Shown: positions 43,468-52,652, counted from the first letter of the stretch. The stretch: 63,571 nucleotides of DNA from an uncultured Clostridia bacterium (GCA_945929845.1 CAMEON010000005.1:1-63571); one strand, 5' to 3'. Made by a program: numbers and translations. Notes: generated by a model from the letters alone, not told the origin.

Positions 43468-43524
43468 ACTGTCCGAAACGGGGTACGCCCCGTAACATGT
43501 ATACATGAAGAAAGGAATACAACC

Positions 43525-44781
43525 ATGAGCGTAACCATTGACATGAAGAACGCCTATCCCATCGGCTTCTGGAACTACCCCAATGTGAACAAGACACCCG
43601 TATCGGATGTGGCCCGGTGGAAGAATGCCGGGATCACCTGCAACCAGACCCCCTTCTTCTCCTATGGAAGCAACGATCCGGCCAAGATGACCGCCATGCT
43701 GGACGAGATGCACGCCCAGGGGATGCGTGCCATCGTGTGCATCAGCGACCTGGATTTCCATCGGTTCGTGGGGCACCGGGAGGATTTCCGCCCGGTATTT
43801 GAGAGGGCGTACGCCGATTTCGGGCGTCATCCGGCCACGCTGGGCTTTTTCGTCGGGGATGAGCCGTTGCGCCGGGAGGAATTTGATGCCTGCGTGTATG
43901 CCTACCAGGTCATGCGGGAGGTGGCACCGGAGCTGACCCCCTTGCTCAATTTCAATCCCTACTGGGTGGGGATGGAGAATGACCTGCTGGGCGGCCAGCC
44001 CTTTGATGCCTGGTTGGACAATTTCATCAGGGAGTCCGGCTGTCCGCTGATCTGCTACGACTGCTACTGGCAGATGAATCCGGAGGAGGAGGGCACCAAC
44101 CTGTACTTCCTCAACCTGCATAACTATGTAGGGGCCGCCGAGCGGAACGGCATCCAGGTGTGGAATACCCTCCTGTCCTGCGGGCATTTCCGCTACCGGG
44201 TCCCCTCCGAGGACGATCTGCGCTGGCAGTTGTCCACCACGGTAGCCAGCGGCTGTAACGGGATCCTGTGGTTCCTCTGGTACGGGGAGGACAGCCGCAA
44301 CAACTACCGGGGCATGCCGGTGGATGAGCTGGGGGAGGAGTCCGCAACCTATGCCGCCCTGCGCCGGGTCCAGCTACTGTTCCACTGGCGGTACGGCGCA
44401 CTCCTGCACAGCCTGCGCCACACCGACACCTTCCACTTCTGTAAGGCGTTCGGGAATTACCCACTGTACAAGACCTATGACCTGCCCCATATCCGCAAGA
44501 TGACCAGTGACAACGGACTGCCGGGCATCGTCAGCCGCTTTGTGGATAAGGACGGCGTGGAGTACCTGGTGTTGGTCAACAATACCCCGAAGGAGTCCGG
44601 TTTGTTCTGCTTCCACCTTGACCCCGGCGTGAAGCACATCTGGCGCTACTGGAACGATGGGGAAGTCACCGACTTCATCCAGAGCCATCATGATGCGGTC
44701 TATGCCGACCACGGCTCCTTTGTCCAGGCCGGTGTCTGGCTGGCCCCCGGTCAGATGGAAGTTTTCCGGCTGGAATACTGA
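43525..44781 (+). CDS. Putative clan GH-A type TIM-barrel glycoside hydrolase, cytoplasmic
   Basis: The 418-residue protein has a barrel with PIGFWNYP near residue 12, GFFVGDEP (Asp112-Glu113-Pro114, a plausible acid/base), LNFNPYW, the YDCYWQM strand and GILWFLWYGEDS near 250. A small C-terminal beta domain (about 340-418) follows. The DEP motif recalls the two GH106-like proteins at the left edge of the window, but overall length and order differ, so this is a different family, possibly GH42-like. No signal peptide; AAAGGAA precedes the start. It is followed by a HAD phosphatase in the same direction, 49 bases on. Confidence 0.6.
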   Translation: MSVTIDMKNAYPIGFWNYPNVNKTPVSDVARWKNAGITCNQTPFFSYGSNDPAKMTAMLDEMHAQGMRAIVCISDLDFHRFVGHREDFRPVFERAYADFGRHPATLGFFVGDEPLRREEFDACVYAYQVMREVAPELTPLLNFNPYWVGMENDLLGGQPFDAWLDNFIRESGCPLICYDCYWQMNPEEEGTNLYFLNLHNYVGAAERNGIQVWNTLLSCGHFRYRVPSEDDLRWQLSTTVASGCNGILWFLWYGEDSRNNYRGMPVDELGEESATYAALRRVQLLFHWRYGALLHSLRHTDTFHFCKAFGNYPLYKTYDLPHIRKMTSDNGLPGIVSRFVDKDGVEYLVLVNNTPKESGLFCFHLDPGVKHIWRYWNDGEVTDFIQSHHDAVYADHGSFVQAGVWLAPGQMEVFRLEY

Positions 44782-44830
44782 TGCCGTACATGCGGCAATG
44801 AAACTGTAAGAATGGGAGAGATCGCTACCG

Positions 44831-45706
44831 ATGTCCATGCCTGACCCGCGTAACCCGCTTCCCCGTGATCCGGCCATGCCCTACGCCCACATCCTGCTGG
44901 CCACCGACCTTGACGGCACCTTCTTGGGGCCGGACAGCCGTCCGGTACCCCGGAACATCCGGGCGGTGGAGCGGTTCAAGGCAGGCGGCGGCTACTTCAC
45001 AGCGGCCACAGGACGCATCCATATGGATCTGCTCCGCATCATTCCCGATGCGGCCACCCTGTTCAATGCGCCTGCCATCATGGCCAACGGTGCCTACCTG
45101 TATGATTTTGCTACCGGAGAGTCATTTGCAGAGACGCTGATGGAGCCGGAGGCTGTGCTGGCCTTTGTCCGCTTTGTCCGTGACCGGATCCCGGATGTGG
45201 GGGTGCGCCTTTCCACCTCCCGGGGCTTCCTGGCGGACAGTGAGGATCAGAATCCCTTTATCCTTCGGGATATGAGAGGTGGTCACCGGTGTCGGAATGC
45301 CCTGCTGATCCCCATGAGCCAGTGGCCTCTGGATGAAATGAAGCTGTACAAAATGGTGGTGCGGGGCACGCCGGAGGCTTTGGTTGCCGCCCGGCGGACG
45401 CTTGAGAACCACTTCGGCGACCTGTTCTCCTACACCTCCTCCAGTCCCTCCTTCCTTGAGGTTCAGGCCGGAGGCTGTACAAAGGGTACCGGACTTGCCT
45501 CCCTGTCCGCATGGCTGGAAAACAGGACAGGTCAAAAGCCTCTGACGCTGGCGGCGGGGAACCATGAGAATGACCTGCCTATGCTGGAGGCCGCTGACGA
45601 GGCCGCCTGCCCGTCGGATGCACTGGCGGACATCAAGCCTTTTTGCCGCTACATTCTCTGCCCCTATGCCGAGGGCTGTATTGCAGACCTGATCGACAGA
45701 CTGTAA
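44831..45706 (+). CDS. HAD-superfamily Cof-type phosphatase
   Basis: The 291-residue protein carries motif I as ATDLDGTFLG (Asp nucleophile), motif II near TAATGRIH and motif III at the Lys of EMKLYKMV. Motif IV reads AAGNHENDLPML, where the family usually has GDxxND: the first acidic residue is Asn. The Cof-type cap domain lies between residues 80 and 200. Members dephosphorylate sugar phosphates and other small metabolites. The upstream glycosidase may supply such substrates, but this is only context. GGGAGAG lies ten bases before the ATG. A GTGACC/GAACGGT end motif like that of family B repeats follows the stop. Confidence 0.85.
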   Translation: MSMPDPRNPLPRDPAMPYAHILLATDLDGTFLGPDSRPVPRNIRAVERFKAGGGYFTAATGRIHMDLLRIIPDAATLFNAPAIMANGAYLYDFATGESFAETLMEPEAVLAFVRFVRDRIPDVGVRLSTSRGFLADSEDQNPFILRDMRGGHRCRNALLIPMSQWPLDEMKLYKMVVRGTPEALVAARRTLENHFGDLFSYTSSSPSFLEVQAGGCTKGTGLASLSAWLENRTGQKPLTLAAGNHENDLPMLEAADEAACPSDALADIKPFCRYILCPYAEGCIADLIDRL

Positions 45707-45765
45707 TGAGTGGCTGAACGGTGACCCCCAAATGTGACCAATTTGTAAAAATCCAGTGCAGACTA

Positions 45766-45794
45766 TTGAGACTATGCGGAGAATATGGTATAAT
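45766..45794 (+). promoter_or_regulatory. Promoter of the GH71/99-like lipoprotein gene
   Basis: TTGAGA (45766-45771) and TATAAT (45789-45794) are 17 bases apart, with TGG before the -10 (extended -10). The leader is about 120 bases; I see no clear riboswitch or strong terminator in it. Confidence 0.8.
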
Positions 45795-45919
45795 ACACCC
45801 AAGTATACGCTCAGGGCATGTCGGAACAACAGGCGGTAGCCAATGTCCGGTAGCCGGAAGCGTAGAAACCAAAGAAGCATACAAGCAAGCAAACACCAAA
45901 GAAAGATGAGGTTACGATC

Positions 45920-48532
45920 GTGAAAACAATGCGTTTTCGATGGCTGGCTGTGGCACTCCTCGCCATAGCCCTGGTAGTGTCCTTGGTATCCTGCCAGGAC
46001 AAGACACCTTCCGGTGATGAGACGGATACGCAAACGGAGTCAGAAGGAACCGTGACTGAAGTGCCTACCGAGGAACCGACCGAAGCACCCACCGAAACAC
46101 CCACGGAGACTGACCTGCCAGATACGGAGCCGGAGACCACGGTACCGGAGGAGACCACAGAGGAAGTCACCACCCTGCGGGAACTGACCTGGGAGAGTTA
46201 TGACCCCGCCCTGGACAACAGCACCGTGGATGTCACCGTTACCCCGGATGTCAGACCCACCACCTGGGTGGCAACGGACGGCCTGGGTCGGATCCTGCCG
46301 ATCAACAGCGAGACCGGCGGCGTGAGAGAGGATAAGACCGTCGCCATCTTCTACTGGACATGGCATGGAAATTTCGGAGACAGCCAGACCGCTTACAACA
46401 ACCAGCAGAACCTGGATAAGCTGTATGCCGCCGGGTACGAGAAGGCGGATTACTGGACGCTGCCCAAGTCCCGCCTCCGTGAGCTGGGTATTTATGTGAA
46501 CAATGCCTCCTACCATTTCTGGGATGAACCGGTGTACGGTTACTACGACGGGGACGACGAGTGGGTCATCCGGAAGCAGGCGGAGCTTCTGGCTGCTGCC
46601 GGCGTGGATGTGGTCTTCTTTGACAACACCAACGGTTCCTTTACCTGGCTGGAGACCGCTCTCCATGTGATGAAGGTCTTTTCCGAGGCCAGAGCCGAAG
46701 GCGTCAATGCGCCCTGCGTGTCCTTCCTGTTGCCTTTCGGTCCCACAGATGGAGCCCGGCAACAGTTGCTCAGCCTGTATACCAATATTTACGAGAAGGC
46801 TCTGTACCCGGAGGTGTGGTACTACCTGGACGGGAAGCCCATGCTCATGGGTTACAGCAGTAGCCTGGATTCCAGCGACGAACGGCAGGCAGAGATCAAG
46901 GATTTCTTCACCTGGCGTGTGAATCGGGCAGGATATCTGGACATTGAGACCGGAGCCAACCAGTGGGGCTGGCTGTCCGTGTTCCCGCAGGCATACTTCC
47001 ACAACGCCGCCGGATCCATCGAGCAGATGACAGTGGGTGTGGCCGTCAACCATGACTATGTGAAGCATGTCATCGCGCCTATGAGCGGTGAGAACATCAT
47101 CGGCCGTACCTGGACTAACCGGGGCTACGATGCCCAGGAAAACGCCCTGTACTACGGTGCCTGCTTCGCCCAGCAGTGGGAGAATGCCCTGTCCGTTGAC
47201 CCGGATATTGTCTTTGTCACAGGCTGGAACGAGTGGGTCGCCTTGCGTTTGCCGAACTGGGCTGATATGTACTACAACTGCTATGTGGACCAGTTCAACG
47301 CCGAGTACAGCCGTGACTGCGAACCCTCCAATGGCATCCTGAAGGATTACTACTACTACCAGTTGGTCTCCTACATCCGCCAGTTCAAGGGCACCGAGGC
47401 CGTGGAGCAGGCTTCCGAGGAGAAGCTGATCGATGTCAACGGCGGGTATGGTCAGTTCGCCGATGTGACCCCCACCTACACGGATTATATCGGACTGCCG
47501 GACAGAGATGCGGACGGCTACCGTGATCCCGTCACAGGCATCCGGTTCCACTACACCAACACCTCCGGCCGCAACGATATTTTCGACTGCAAGGTAGCCA
47601 GGGATTACGAGAATCTGTACTTCATGGTGCGTACCGTGGAGGATCTGACCCCCTACACCGATGCAGACTGGATGCACCTGTACATCAGCGTTGGTGAGAC
47701 GGACACCCACTGGGAGAACTACGAGTATGTCATCAACAAGACAGCCCCGGAGGCTGACAAGGCCTATGTGGAGAAGTTCACCGGTAACGGCTACGAATCC
47801 ACCGTGGTCGGTCAGATTTCCTACCATGTCAACGGCAATGTGATGATCATCTGCGTCCCCAAGACCATGCTGGGGATCGACGCGGCTACCCTGGATTTCA
47901 CCATTGATTTCAAGTGGACGGACAACACCGGCGTGGACGAAGAGGGCGACATCATGCTCTGGTACACCAATGGCGATGTGGCACCGGTGGGCCGGTTCAA
48001 CTACCGCTATACCACCACTGCCCCGGAGGCCTATGTGGAGATCGAGAAGGTGTACGGCTGGTCCCTCATGGACTTTACCGACAAGGATGTAACGGATCAC
48101 TTCGAGGAGCATATCCTGTCCTCCGTAAGTGGGGGATCCGCTGTTCTGAATGAGGACGGCCTGGTGCTGACCCCTGACTCTACGGATACAAAGGTGATCC
48201 TTTCCTACGATTATTCAACAGTGGGCATTTCCATGGATGCGTACAAGTACATTGCCATCACCTACAAGACCGACAGCCTGTCCCAGCTTAAGGTTGCCCC
48301 TGCCGGAGGCAAATATCCCACACCCGGGTCTACCCGTTCCCAGACCATGGATCTTGTGACAGACGGGGAATACCATACGGTTGTGCTGGACATGACCGGC
48401 AATAAGGAATCCCGTTACTGGTGCGGCGGGTATGTGACCAAGGTGGGCTTCCTGTTCCCCAGTGTGGAAAGCGGTGACAGCGTGACTATCCGTTCCATCC
48501 AGTTCCTGAAGGAACCCCCTGTGGAGGAGTAA
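45920..48532 (+). CDS. GH71/GH99-like surface lipoprotein
   Basis: The 870-residue protein starts with a GTG (an ATG three codons later is also possible). The lipobox LVSC puts lipidated Cys near residue 26. A Thr/Glu/Pro linker (about 35-85) is followed by WVATDGLGR and a TIM-barrel region with GVDVVFFDNTNGS and VTGWNEW, then a CBM9-like domain (about 490-690) and a beta-rich end. The same WVAT(D)LGR, GWNEW and CBM9-like units occur in the 1311-residue protein at 14-18 kb, so the two are paralogues with different anchors. The likely role is extracellular polysaccharide breakdown; specificity is unknown. Promoter and terminator flank it as a single gene. Confidence 0.75.
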   Translation: MKTMRFRWLAVALLAIALVVSLVSCQDKTPSGDETDTQTESEGTVTEVPTEEPTEAPTETPTETDLPDTEPETTVPEETTEEVTTLRELTWESYDPALDNSTVDVTVTPDVRPTTWVATDGLGRILPINSETGGVREDKTVAIFYWTWHGNFGDSQTAYNNQQNLDKLYAAGYEKADYWTLPKSRLRELGIYVNNASYHFWDEPVYGYYDGDDEWVIRKQAELLAAAGVDVVFFDNTNGSFTWLETALHVMKVFSEARAEGVNAPCVSFLLPFGPTDGARQQLLSLYTNIYEKALYPEVWYYLDGKPMLMGYSSSLDSSDERQAEIKDFFTWRVNRAGYLDIETGANQWGWLSVFPQAYFHNAAGSIEQMTVGVAVNHDYVKHVIAPMSGENIIGRTWTNRGYDAQENALYYGACFAQQWENALSVDPDIVFVTGWNEWVALRLPNWADMYYNCYVDQFNAEYSRDCEPSNGILKDYYYYQLVSYIRQFKGTEAVEQASEEKLIDVNGGYGQFADVTPTYTDYIGLPDRDADGYRDPVTGIRFHYTNTSGRNDIFDCKVARDYENLYFMVRTVEDLTPYTDADWMHLYISVGETDTHWENYEYVINKTAPEADKAYVEKFTGNGYESTVVGQISYHVNGNVMIICVPKTMLGIDAATLDFTIDFKWTDNTGVDEEGDIMLWYTNGDVAPVGRFNYRYTTTAPEAYVEIEKVYGWSLMDFTDKDVTDHFEEHILSSVSGGSAVLNEDGLVLTPDSTDTKVILSYDYSTVGISMDAYKYIAITYKTDSLSQLKVAPAGGKYPTPGSTRSQTMDLVTDGEYHTVVLDMTGNKESRYWCGGYVTKVGFLFPSVESGDSVTIRSIQFLKEPPVEE

Positions 48533-48552
48533 AATACCAGAATCAGAATGAT

Positions 48553-48579
48553 CCCCCGGCTTCCCTGTGAGGCCGGGGG
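48553..48579 (+). terminator. GC-rich hairpin after the lipoprotein gene
   Basis: CCCCCGGC and GCCGGGGG form an 8-bp stem around an 11-base loop between the lipoprotein stop and metG. There is no T-run, so it may be a weak terminator or an RNA-stabilising structure. Confidence 0.55.
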
Positions 48580-48606
48580 AATAGTGAAGTGAAAGGAAAG
48601 ACAGTT

Positions 48607-50601
48607 GTGAATTGTTCAGATACCGAAAAGCCCAAATTCTATTTAACCACCGCCATCGCCTATGCGTCCAGAAAGCCCCACTTCGGCAACACCTATGAGG
48701 TCATCATGTCGGATGCGGTTGTCCGGTATAAACGGGAGATGGGGTACGATGTATACTTCTGCACCGGCACCGACGAGCATGGGCAGAAAATACAGGATCT
48801 GGCCGCCGAAGCCGGCATCACCCCGCAAGCCTATGTGGATCAGGTGGCCGGGGAGATCAAGGGCGTGTGGGACGCCATGAACACCAGCTATGACTACTTT
48901 ATCCGTACCACCGACAAGCCCCACTGCCAGGCCGTGCAGAAGATCTTCAAAAAGTTCTATGACCAGGGCGACATATATAAGTCCCGGTACGAGGGCTGGT
49001 ACTGCGTGCCCTGCGAATCCTTCTTTACCGAGACCCAGGTGGTGGACGGGAAATGCCCCGACTGCGGCCGCCCGGTACAGCGGGCCAGCGAGGAAGCCTA
49101 CTTCTTCAAGATGAGCAACTATGTGGATCGCCTGATGGCGCACATTGAGGCACATCCGGATTTCATCGAGCCGGAGAGCCGCAAGAAGGAGATGGTCAAC
49201 AACTTCCTCAAGGCAGGGCTTCAGGATCTGTGCGTGTCCCGTACCTCCTTCAGTTGGGGGATCCCGGTGCCCTTTGACACCCGCCATGTGACCTATGTGT
49301 GGCTGGATGCCCTGACCAACTATATCACTGCCCTTGGCTATGACCCGGACAAGAGCTATGAGGAACAGAGCGAGCACTTCAGACGGTACTGGCCAGCCGA
49401 TGTGCACATCATCGGGAAGGACATCCTGCGGTTCCACACCATTTACTGGCCGATCTTCCTGATGGCACTGGATCTGCCCCTGCCCAAGAAGGTGTTCGGG
49501 CATCCCTGGTTCAACTTCGGCACAGACAAGATGTCCAAGTCCCGGGGCAATGTGATCTATGCGGACGAGCTGGCAAAACACTTCACGGTGGATGGCGTGC
49601 GGTACTACGCCCTGTCCGAGATGCCCTACGGCTCCGACGGCTCCATCACCTACGAGTCTGTGATCAACCGCTACAACACCGACCTGGTCAATAACCTGGG
49701 CAACCTGTTCAAGCGGACGCTGGATATGCAGAAGAAGTACTTCGACCGGACTGTCATGGCACCTGTGGCGGGCAGCGCCGAGGAGGAGGCACTGGATGCA
49801 GACCTGAAGGCTGCCTGCAAGACCGCCTATGAGGGTGTGGTCGCCAACATGGACAGCTACCATGTGGCGGATGCACTGGACTGCATTTTCACCATGCTCC
49901 GCCGGGCCAATAAGTATATTGACGAGACCACCCCCTGGACGCTGGCCAAGGATCCGGAGAAGCAAGCAAGGCTGGGTACAGTGCTGTACAATCTGCTGGA
50001 GGTGATCCGGCAGGGTGCTGTCCTGCTCAAGCCCTTCATCCCAGCCACCGCCGAGGAGATCCTGGATCGGCTGAACACAAAGGCCCGCACCTATGATACC
50101 GTGGGTAACACCTTTGGTGGTATGGAAGCCGGCACGCAGGTGGCGGAGTCCCGGGTGCTGTTCGCCCGTATCGACGAGAAGGCAAAGCTGGCAGAGCTGG
50201 AGGCCGCCCGGGAGGCACAGTTGCAGGCCAACGCCCCGAAGCCGGAGCAACCCGCCAAGCCGGAAAAACCGGAGGGCGTGGCGCAGATCGGCATTGAAGA
50301 CTTCATGAAGGTGGAGCTTCGCACCGCCCAGGTGCTGGCCTGTGAACCGGTACCCAAGGCAAAGAAGCTACTCAAGCTCCGGCTTGACCTGGGCTATGAG
50401 CAGAGGCAGGTGGTATCCGGCATTGCCAAGTGGTATAAGCCGGAGGAGCTGGTGGGGAAGAAGCTGATCGTGGTGGCCAACCTGGCTCCTGCGACCCTGT
50501 GCGGCGTGGAGTCCAACGGTATGATCCTGGCCTCCGGTGAGGATACCGTCCGTGTGGTCTTCCTTGACCCCGAGACACCGCTGGGTCAACGGGTGCGGTG
50601 A
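48607..50601 (+). CDS. metG: Methionyl-tRNA synthetase
   Basis: The 664-residue enzyme charges tRNA(Met), including the initiator found 1.3 kb downstream. The HIGH-type motif is PHFGNTYE, the zinc site CVPCESFF with CPDCGRP, and the KMSKS loop DKMSKSRGN. A C-terminal EMAP-II-like tRNA-binding domain (about 560-664; DFMKVELRTAQV, VSGIAKWY, ANLAPATLCGVES) is linked by a Lys/Pro/Ala-rich stretch. The second GTG, at MNCSDTEKP, is taken as start because AAAGGAAAG sits before it; an upstream in-frame GTG would overlap that site. It is complete. Confidence 0.95.
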   Translation: MNCSDTEKPKFYLTTAIAYASRKPHFGNTYEVIMSDAVVRYKREMGYDVYFCTGTDEHGQKIQDLAAEAGITPQAYVDQVAGEIKGVWDAMNTSYDYFIRTTDKPHCQAVQKIFKKFYDQGDIYKSRYEGWYCVPCESFFTETQVVDGKCPDCGRPVQRASEEAYFFKMSNYVDRLMAHIEAHPDFIEPESRKKEMVNNFLKAGLQDLCVSRTSFSWGIPVPFDTRHVTYVWLDALTNYITALGYDPDKSYEEQSEHFRRYWPADVHIIGKDILRFHTIYWPIFLMALDLPLPKKVFGHPWFNFGTDKMSKSRGNVIYADELAKHFTVDGVRYYALSEMPYGSDGSITYESVINRYNTDLVNNLGNLFKRTLDMQKKYFDRTVMAPVAGSAEEEALDADLKAACKTAYEGVVANMDSYHVADALDCIFTMLRRANKYIDETTPWTLAKDPEKQARLGTVLYNLLEVIRQGAVLLKPFIPATAEEILDRLNTKARTYDTVGNTFGGMEAGTQVAESRVLFARIDEKAKLAELEAAREAQLQANAPKPEQPAKPEKPEGVAQIGIEDFMKVELRTAQVLACEPVPKAKKLLKLRLDLGYEQRQVVSGIAKWYKPEELVGKKLIVVANLAPATLCGVESNGMILASGEDTVRVVFLDPETPLGQRVR

Positions 50602-50691
50602 TACGATCATACGATAATATAAGTCGGGCTATCGGTTCATCCGGTGGCTCGGCTTTTGTGTTATGTGGGACAACCGGACTGCACACGGTGG

Positions 50692-50783
50692 TGATGCATC
50701 AGCCAGTACATCTTGCATTTTTCGCCATCGCAGGCGAAAGAATCTGTACCGAATCTGCACCACCTCATATAATCAGCGTTTCC
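50692..50783. repeat. Right half of MITE-like family A element
   Basis: It begins near GATGCATCAGCCAGTACATC, continues through TTTTTCGCCATCGCAGGCGA and ends ATCAGCGTTTCC, closely following the right half of the complete element at 10997-11156. The left inverted repeat is absent. Confidence 0.72.
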
Positions 50784-51272
50784 CTAAATGTGATTTTCCA
50801 TAGTTGGTACCTTATCCAGTGCCCCTTTTGGAAACTCGTACCGTTTCTTTGCTTGATCCTATTGACTGTTCTTGATTTGTTCATTATTGCCCGCAAAAAA
50901 TCTGAGCAATTGATAAAATGCTAATCCTTAAGAAATTGTGAACGATACCATAAACGAAGAAATGATGTGAAATATTCAAAACAGTAGTTTTAGAATGCTA
51001 TAAACAGCCACTAAAGCAGAAAAAATTATCGTATTTCTCCCTGGGAATCAGGTTTTCAAGAACCAAAAGCGTGGTATGAAAAGGAAGAATGAAAGAGAAC
51101 AGATTCGTCAAAACAGAAAAAATACATTCAATTTTGATTTTTCAACAGATAGGGAATGAAATAATTGGATAGAATCAACAACAACCAAAGAGAGATTTTC
51201 CAATACAGGAAAAAACAGACATGGCGTCTGCGCATTTTTTGAATTTGTATATTTATCTGCGAATCTTCGTTG
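50784..51272. other. AT-rich intergenic stretch without a recognised gene
   Basis: This stretch is clearly richer in A and T than the rest of the window. I see no long reading frame with a convincing ribosome site and no tRNA, riboswitch or repeat. It leads into the promoter of the small DUF6514-like gene. It may be a laterally acquired or decaying segment. Confidence 0.5.
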
Positions 51273-51281
51273 TGTTATAAT
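51273..51281 (+). promoter_or_regulatory. Extended -10 promoter of the DUF6514-like gene
   Basis: TGTTATAAT is an extended -10 element. No good -35 is present 17 bases upstream. A transcription start near 51288 would give a leader of about 50 bases. Confidence 0.55.
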
Positions 51282-51339
51282 ATGGGTGTCGATGATAGAT
51301 ACTGACAGATAATAGAAAAAGAAAGGATATGATGAACCC

Positions 51340-51666
51340 ATGAAAAAGCAAGTCAATCAATCAGTATGGAAGCTTGCCCCTGTACGGGTATCCTCCTATC
51401 CGGTACGGCAAAAATCGGTAGTATGCGTGCTGTACCGTGTCGGATGCCGGAACAGTGGCAGCTGCCGGGAGAGCCGGATGAATGAATATGTACATCCGCC
51501 CCTGTACGCCATAGGCATGGATAACGGCGAAGACAAGGATCTTTGCCTGGTGGGCAACGACCTGCATGCGGCCACCAGGCTGTATCACCGCCTGGTGCAG
51601 ATGGCGGTCACTCCCTGCACACTGAGTGATATTGTGAGCGATTACCTGGAAGATGCCCAGATATGA
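51340..51666 (+). CDS. Small protein, DUF6514-like
   Basis: This 108-residue cytoplasmic protein has no signal peptide or membrane helix. Its second half, from YAIGMDNGED to LSDIVSDYLEDAQI, follows the DUF6514 pattern: a YGI strand, a polar turn, a helix with regularly spaced hydrophobics, then VTPxxLxDIVxDYL. The function of DUF6514 is not known. AAAGGA lies 12 bases before the ATG; a nearer ATG-ATG codes only four residues and stops in the overlap. It is followed by a strong terminator. The first 30 residues, rich in Val, Lys and Arg, match nothing I know. Confidence 0.62.
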   Translation: MKKQVNQSVWKLAPVRVSSYPVRQKSVVCVLYRVGCRNSGSCRESRMNEYVHPPLYAIGMDNGEDKDLCLVGNDLHAATRLYHRLVQMAVTPCTLSDIVSDYLEDAQI

Positions 51667-51724
51667 CCGTCAATGATGTTGACAGTCAACCGTATTGGCT
51701 GCCAACAGCCTACTATGGCATAAT

Positions 51725-51783
51725 GGGACTAAATCAGAAAGACCTTGTACAGCAAGGCTTTCTGGCTTAGTCCCTTCTTTTTG
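51725..51783 (+). terminator. Strong rho-independent terminator after the DUF6514-like gene
   Basis: GGGACTAA pairs with TTAGTCCC and the inner CAGAAAG with CTTTCTG, topped by CCTTG/CAAGG, a long stem of about 20 bp closing a short loop, followed by TTCTTTTTT. Confidence 0.9.
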
Positions 51784-51897
51784 ATAGGTAGGCATGATTG
51801 GCAGTTTATGAAGCCGCCATTCCGGCAGAGCCAGTCGGAACCGTCACAAGTCGTCCGCGTGATCCTGAAAGGAATGGTCATCAGTACGATAAATATA

Positions 51898-51933
51898 GGA
51901 AAAAGATCCGTATTCTTACCGATACGGATCTTT
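51898..51933 (-). terminator. Terminator of the tRNA transcription unit
   Basis: On the minus strand AAAGATCCGTAT and ATACGGATCTTT form a perfect 12-bp stem with an 8-base loop, followed by a run of T residues. It lies right after the initiator tRNA 3' end. Confidence 0.88.
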
Positions 51934-51936
51934 ATT

Positions 51937-52014
<78 letters not shown>

Positions 52015-52035
52015 ATATATTCGATTTGACTACGG

Positions 52036-52121
52036 TGCCGGTGACCGGGCTTGAACCGGTACGATACTCTCGTATCACGGGATTTTAAGTCCCGGGCGTC
52101 TGCCAATTCCGCCACACCGGC
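52036..52121 (-). tRNA. tRNA-Leu (TAA)
   Basis: The anticodon loop CTTAAAA inside CGGGA/TCCCG gives anticodon TAA. The acceptor GCCGGTG pairs perfectly with CACCGGC. A long variable arm (GATACGAGAGTATC) identifies a class II tRNA. CCA is not encoded; the 3' end continues CCG. It is transcribed before the initiator tRNA. Confidence 0.95.
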
Positions 52122-52163
52122 AAAGCTATTCTCGACCCGCACAATCTCCTGTGTGCGTAGTGT

Positions 52164-52192
52164 ATTATAACACAACTCGCTTGCTTTGTCAA
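52164..52192 (-). promoter_or_regulatory. Promoter of the tRNA-Leu/tRNA-fMet unit
   Basis: On the minus strand TTGACA (52187-52192) and TATAAT (52164-52169) are spaced by exactly 17 bases. The predicted precursor starts about 35 bases before tRNA-Leu. Confidence 0.9.
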
Positions 52193-52223
52193 TAGGTTCA
52201 GTAAAAAAAGTTGCATTTTTTGA

Positions 52224-52370
52224 GTTACAGTTCAGGTAGGGGACGGGGGAACGCCTGGGGGCTTCTTGAGAAGAACAGCACTGGCTCCACCGGCGATGCC
52301 GGATGTTGCCAGTGCATGAAGTTTGCCATGCGGCAAACTTCCGGCCCCGGACCCCCAAGAACTTTGAAAA
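52224..52370 (+). repeat. Interspersed hairpin repeat, family B, copy 3 (core)
   Basis: It begins GTTACAGTTCAGGTAGGG, includes GAACGCCTGGGGGCTTCTTG and ends CCCCCAAGAACTTTGAAAA. It contains both the GCACTGGC/GCCAGTGC hairpin (52278-52315) and the GAAGTTTGCC/GGCAAACTTC hairpin (52318-52341). Confidence 0.82.
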
Positions 52371-52432
52371 CATGAATATATTCATGTTCGTTACGATGTT
52401 TAGCGATATTTTTGTTCTCATTCTCTCAGGGG

Positions 52433-52551
52433 CTCCAGCGTAACTGTCGCCCAAAATAGCAAAAACGCCTTCGATGAGCTTTGCTCTGACCCCTTTCCCC
52501 GCTCTACGGTGGAAAAGGGAGTGTATGGTAGGGGGTAGGTGAACGGTAACT
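52433..52551 (+). repeat. Second segment of the compound family B repeat, copy 3
   Basis: Shares GCCCAAAA, CCCCTTTCCCCGCTCTACGG and GTAGGTGAAC with 5877-5987. Its outer end GAACGGTAACTC is an imperfect inverted match of the outer end GAGTTACAGTTC of the core, making the full 52222-52551 unit look like one element with short terminal inverted repeats. Confidence 0.65.
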
Positions 52552-52652
52552 CCCGGGCATCAGCCTATGATCCCATAGCTTTTTTTGTCGAATGTAACAA
52601 AATATAACAAGTAGATTTGGTACATCTGCGAATATACTTGCAGTTGAAAAAA

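Noticed and set aside
45709..45727. Family B repeat end after the HAD gene (GTGGCTGAACGGTGACC)
   Set aside because: It resembles the outer end of family B for about 16 bases but no core or hairpins follow, so chance cannot be excluded.
46040..48112. 690-residue leftward open frame inside the GH71/99-like lipoprotein gene
   Set aside because: Antisense shadow: low complexity, His/Gly/Val-rich composition and no ribosome site.
50598..50924. 108-codon frame running from the metG end through the MITE half, with a hydrophobic C-terminal part
   Set aside because: It is made mostly of repeat sequence, overlaps the metG stop, and has no ribosome site. The hydrophobic end could be a gene remnant but cannot be supported.
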